Shown here piece by piece: positions 5,231 through 5,668 of a DNA stretch of 5,668 bases. The stretch covers positions 1 through 5,668 of the forward strand of contig JAQBUJ010000243.1 of NCBI GenBank assembly GCA_027623845.1. The letters run 5' to 3'. This DNA is from Pseudomonadota bacterium. Its GTDB lineage: Bacteria; Pseudomonadota; Alphaproteobacteria; Thalassobaculales; Thalassobaculaceae. Each line of letters begins with the position of its first letter. Position 1 is the first letter of the stretch. Under the pieces are notes generated by a model, which was not told the origin of the DNA, made no database searches, and saw only the letters and a list, made by a program, of their open reading frames with translations. Position numbers and translations under genes: made by a program.

Positions 5231-5668
5231 CTATTCAGGGAACACCTTGAATTCGATGCCGCCAGGACGGGCGATCTGCGCCACCAACGCAATTTCCCAG
5301 GTCAGATAGTCGTTCATCGCCTTTTCGATCTCCACCGGATCGGTCCGGTCATAGGCGCGCAAATAAACGTCATCGGTCGGCGACACCAGATTGGTCATCC
5401 CCGCTTCCATCGTCTGCCCGTCCGCCTCCCATGCCTGGGTGCCGCCCTCAATGATCGCCGCGTCCAGCCCTGCGGCGAGCAGGTCCGACGCGGCCAGACG
5501 CGCCAGTTTTCCATCCGGCGAGGTCAAGATGATGCGGCCATCCATACCCTGGGTGCCGAGATCCTCCAGCAGCCGGGCGCGAATGGCGAAATAGGCGCCC
5601 TCGGCATGCTTTTCGCGGTAACCGAGGTTGCGCTGCAAATCGACCAGCATCGCCCCATCGGCTTGCTC
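5231..5668 (-). CDS. Rhodanese-like sulfurtransferase, C-terminal part (5' end outside window)
   Basis: The minus-strand frame is open to the right edge; 145 residues are visible and an ATG at 5650-5648 is internal, since the residues before it (EQADGA) already belong to the domain. Visible in order are LVDLQRNLGYREKHAEGAYFAIRARL (start of a rhodanese domain with the conserved Asp and the H-x-x-GA element), IILTSPDGKLARLAASDLLAAG (active-site loop region), and IIEGGTQAWEADG (the usual end of the fold, GG-x-x-AW). The C-terminal tail, with MNDYLTWEIALVAQIARPGG, is typical of long multi-domain rhodanese-related proteins, so upstream domains are expected outside the window. In the active-site loop the catalytic Cys of the CRxGxR pattern is replaced by Ser (SPDGKL), so this domain is probably not itself catalytic. 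The gene converges on modC with a 15-bp gap. Substrate and partners are unknown. Confidence 0.85.
   Translation of the reverse strand, partial: EQADGAMLVDLQRNLGYREKHAEGAYFAIRARLLEDLGTQGMDGRIILTSPDGKLARLAASDLLAAGLDAAIIEGGTQAWEADGQTMEAGMTNLVSPTDDVYLRAYDRTDPVEIEKAMNDYLTWEIALVAQIARPGGIEFKVFPE

Noticed and set aside
1..5668. CRISPR arrays, tRNA or rRNA genes, insertion sequences, phage or defence genes
   Set aside because: No regularly spaced repeats, tRNA-like cloverleaf, rRNA segment, transposase motif or terminal inverted repeats were seen; the window is packed with ordinary metabolic and transport genes.

Overview
The window looks like chromosomal DNA from a G+C-rich alphaproteobacterium. Codon third positions in the clear genes are mostly G or C, the genes are tightly packed, and the gene types (MetC with a YGRAGTPT motif, a one-domain ModE, a multi-domain rhodanese relative) are common in Rhodospirillales-like lineages. 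The placement below Alphaproteobacteria is inference from family recall, not from a search.

Layout from left to right. Positions 1-279 hold no gene I can defend; they contain ATTCCA half-sites, including an inverted pair, upstream of metC. metC (280-1476, +) encodes a PLP-dependent cystathionine beta-lyase and is followed after 27 bp by a short modE-like gene (1504-1848, +) that encodes only the winged-helix DNA-binding domain of the molybdate regulator. A leftward gene (2507-1896, -) encodes a flavin split-barrel protein of the pyridoxamine 5'-phosphate oxidase-like superfamily. A 103-bp divergent intergenic region (2508-2610) follows and carries the main regulatory signal in the window: a good sigma70-type promoter (TTGCCA-17 bp-TATATA) whose -10 box lies inside a 24-bp near-palindrome with the layout of a ModE operator. 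Downstream is a compact operon modA (2611-3387), modB (3390-4100), modC (4097-5215), encoding a complete high-affinity molybdate ABC transporter. The window ends with the 3' part of a leftward rhodanese-like gene (5231-5668, -), convergent with modC.

How the parts fit: ModA captures molybdate in the periplasm, ModB forms the membrane channel and ModC hydrolyses ATP. The operator over the modA promoter predicts repression when molybdate is plentiful. The locally encoded ModE-like protein could bind that operator but lacks the molybdate-binding (Mop/TOBE) domains of E. coli ModE, so how molybdate is sensed is open; the only visible Mop-type domain is at the C-terminus of ModC. The mod genes are flanked by sulfur-metabolism genes (metC, rhodanese) and interrupted by a flavoprotein of unknown substrate. 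I do not see a clearly new system; the regulatory arrangement and a tandem duplication in modA are the points most worth checking.
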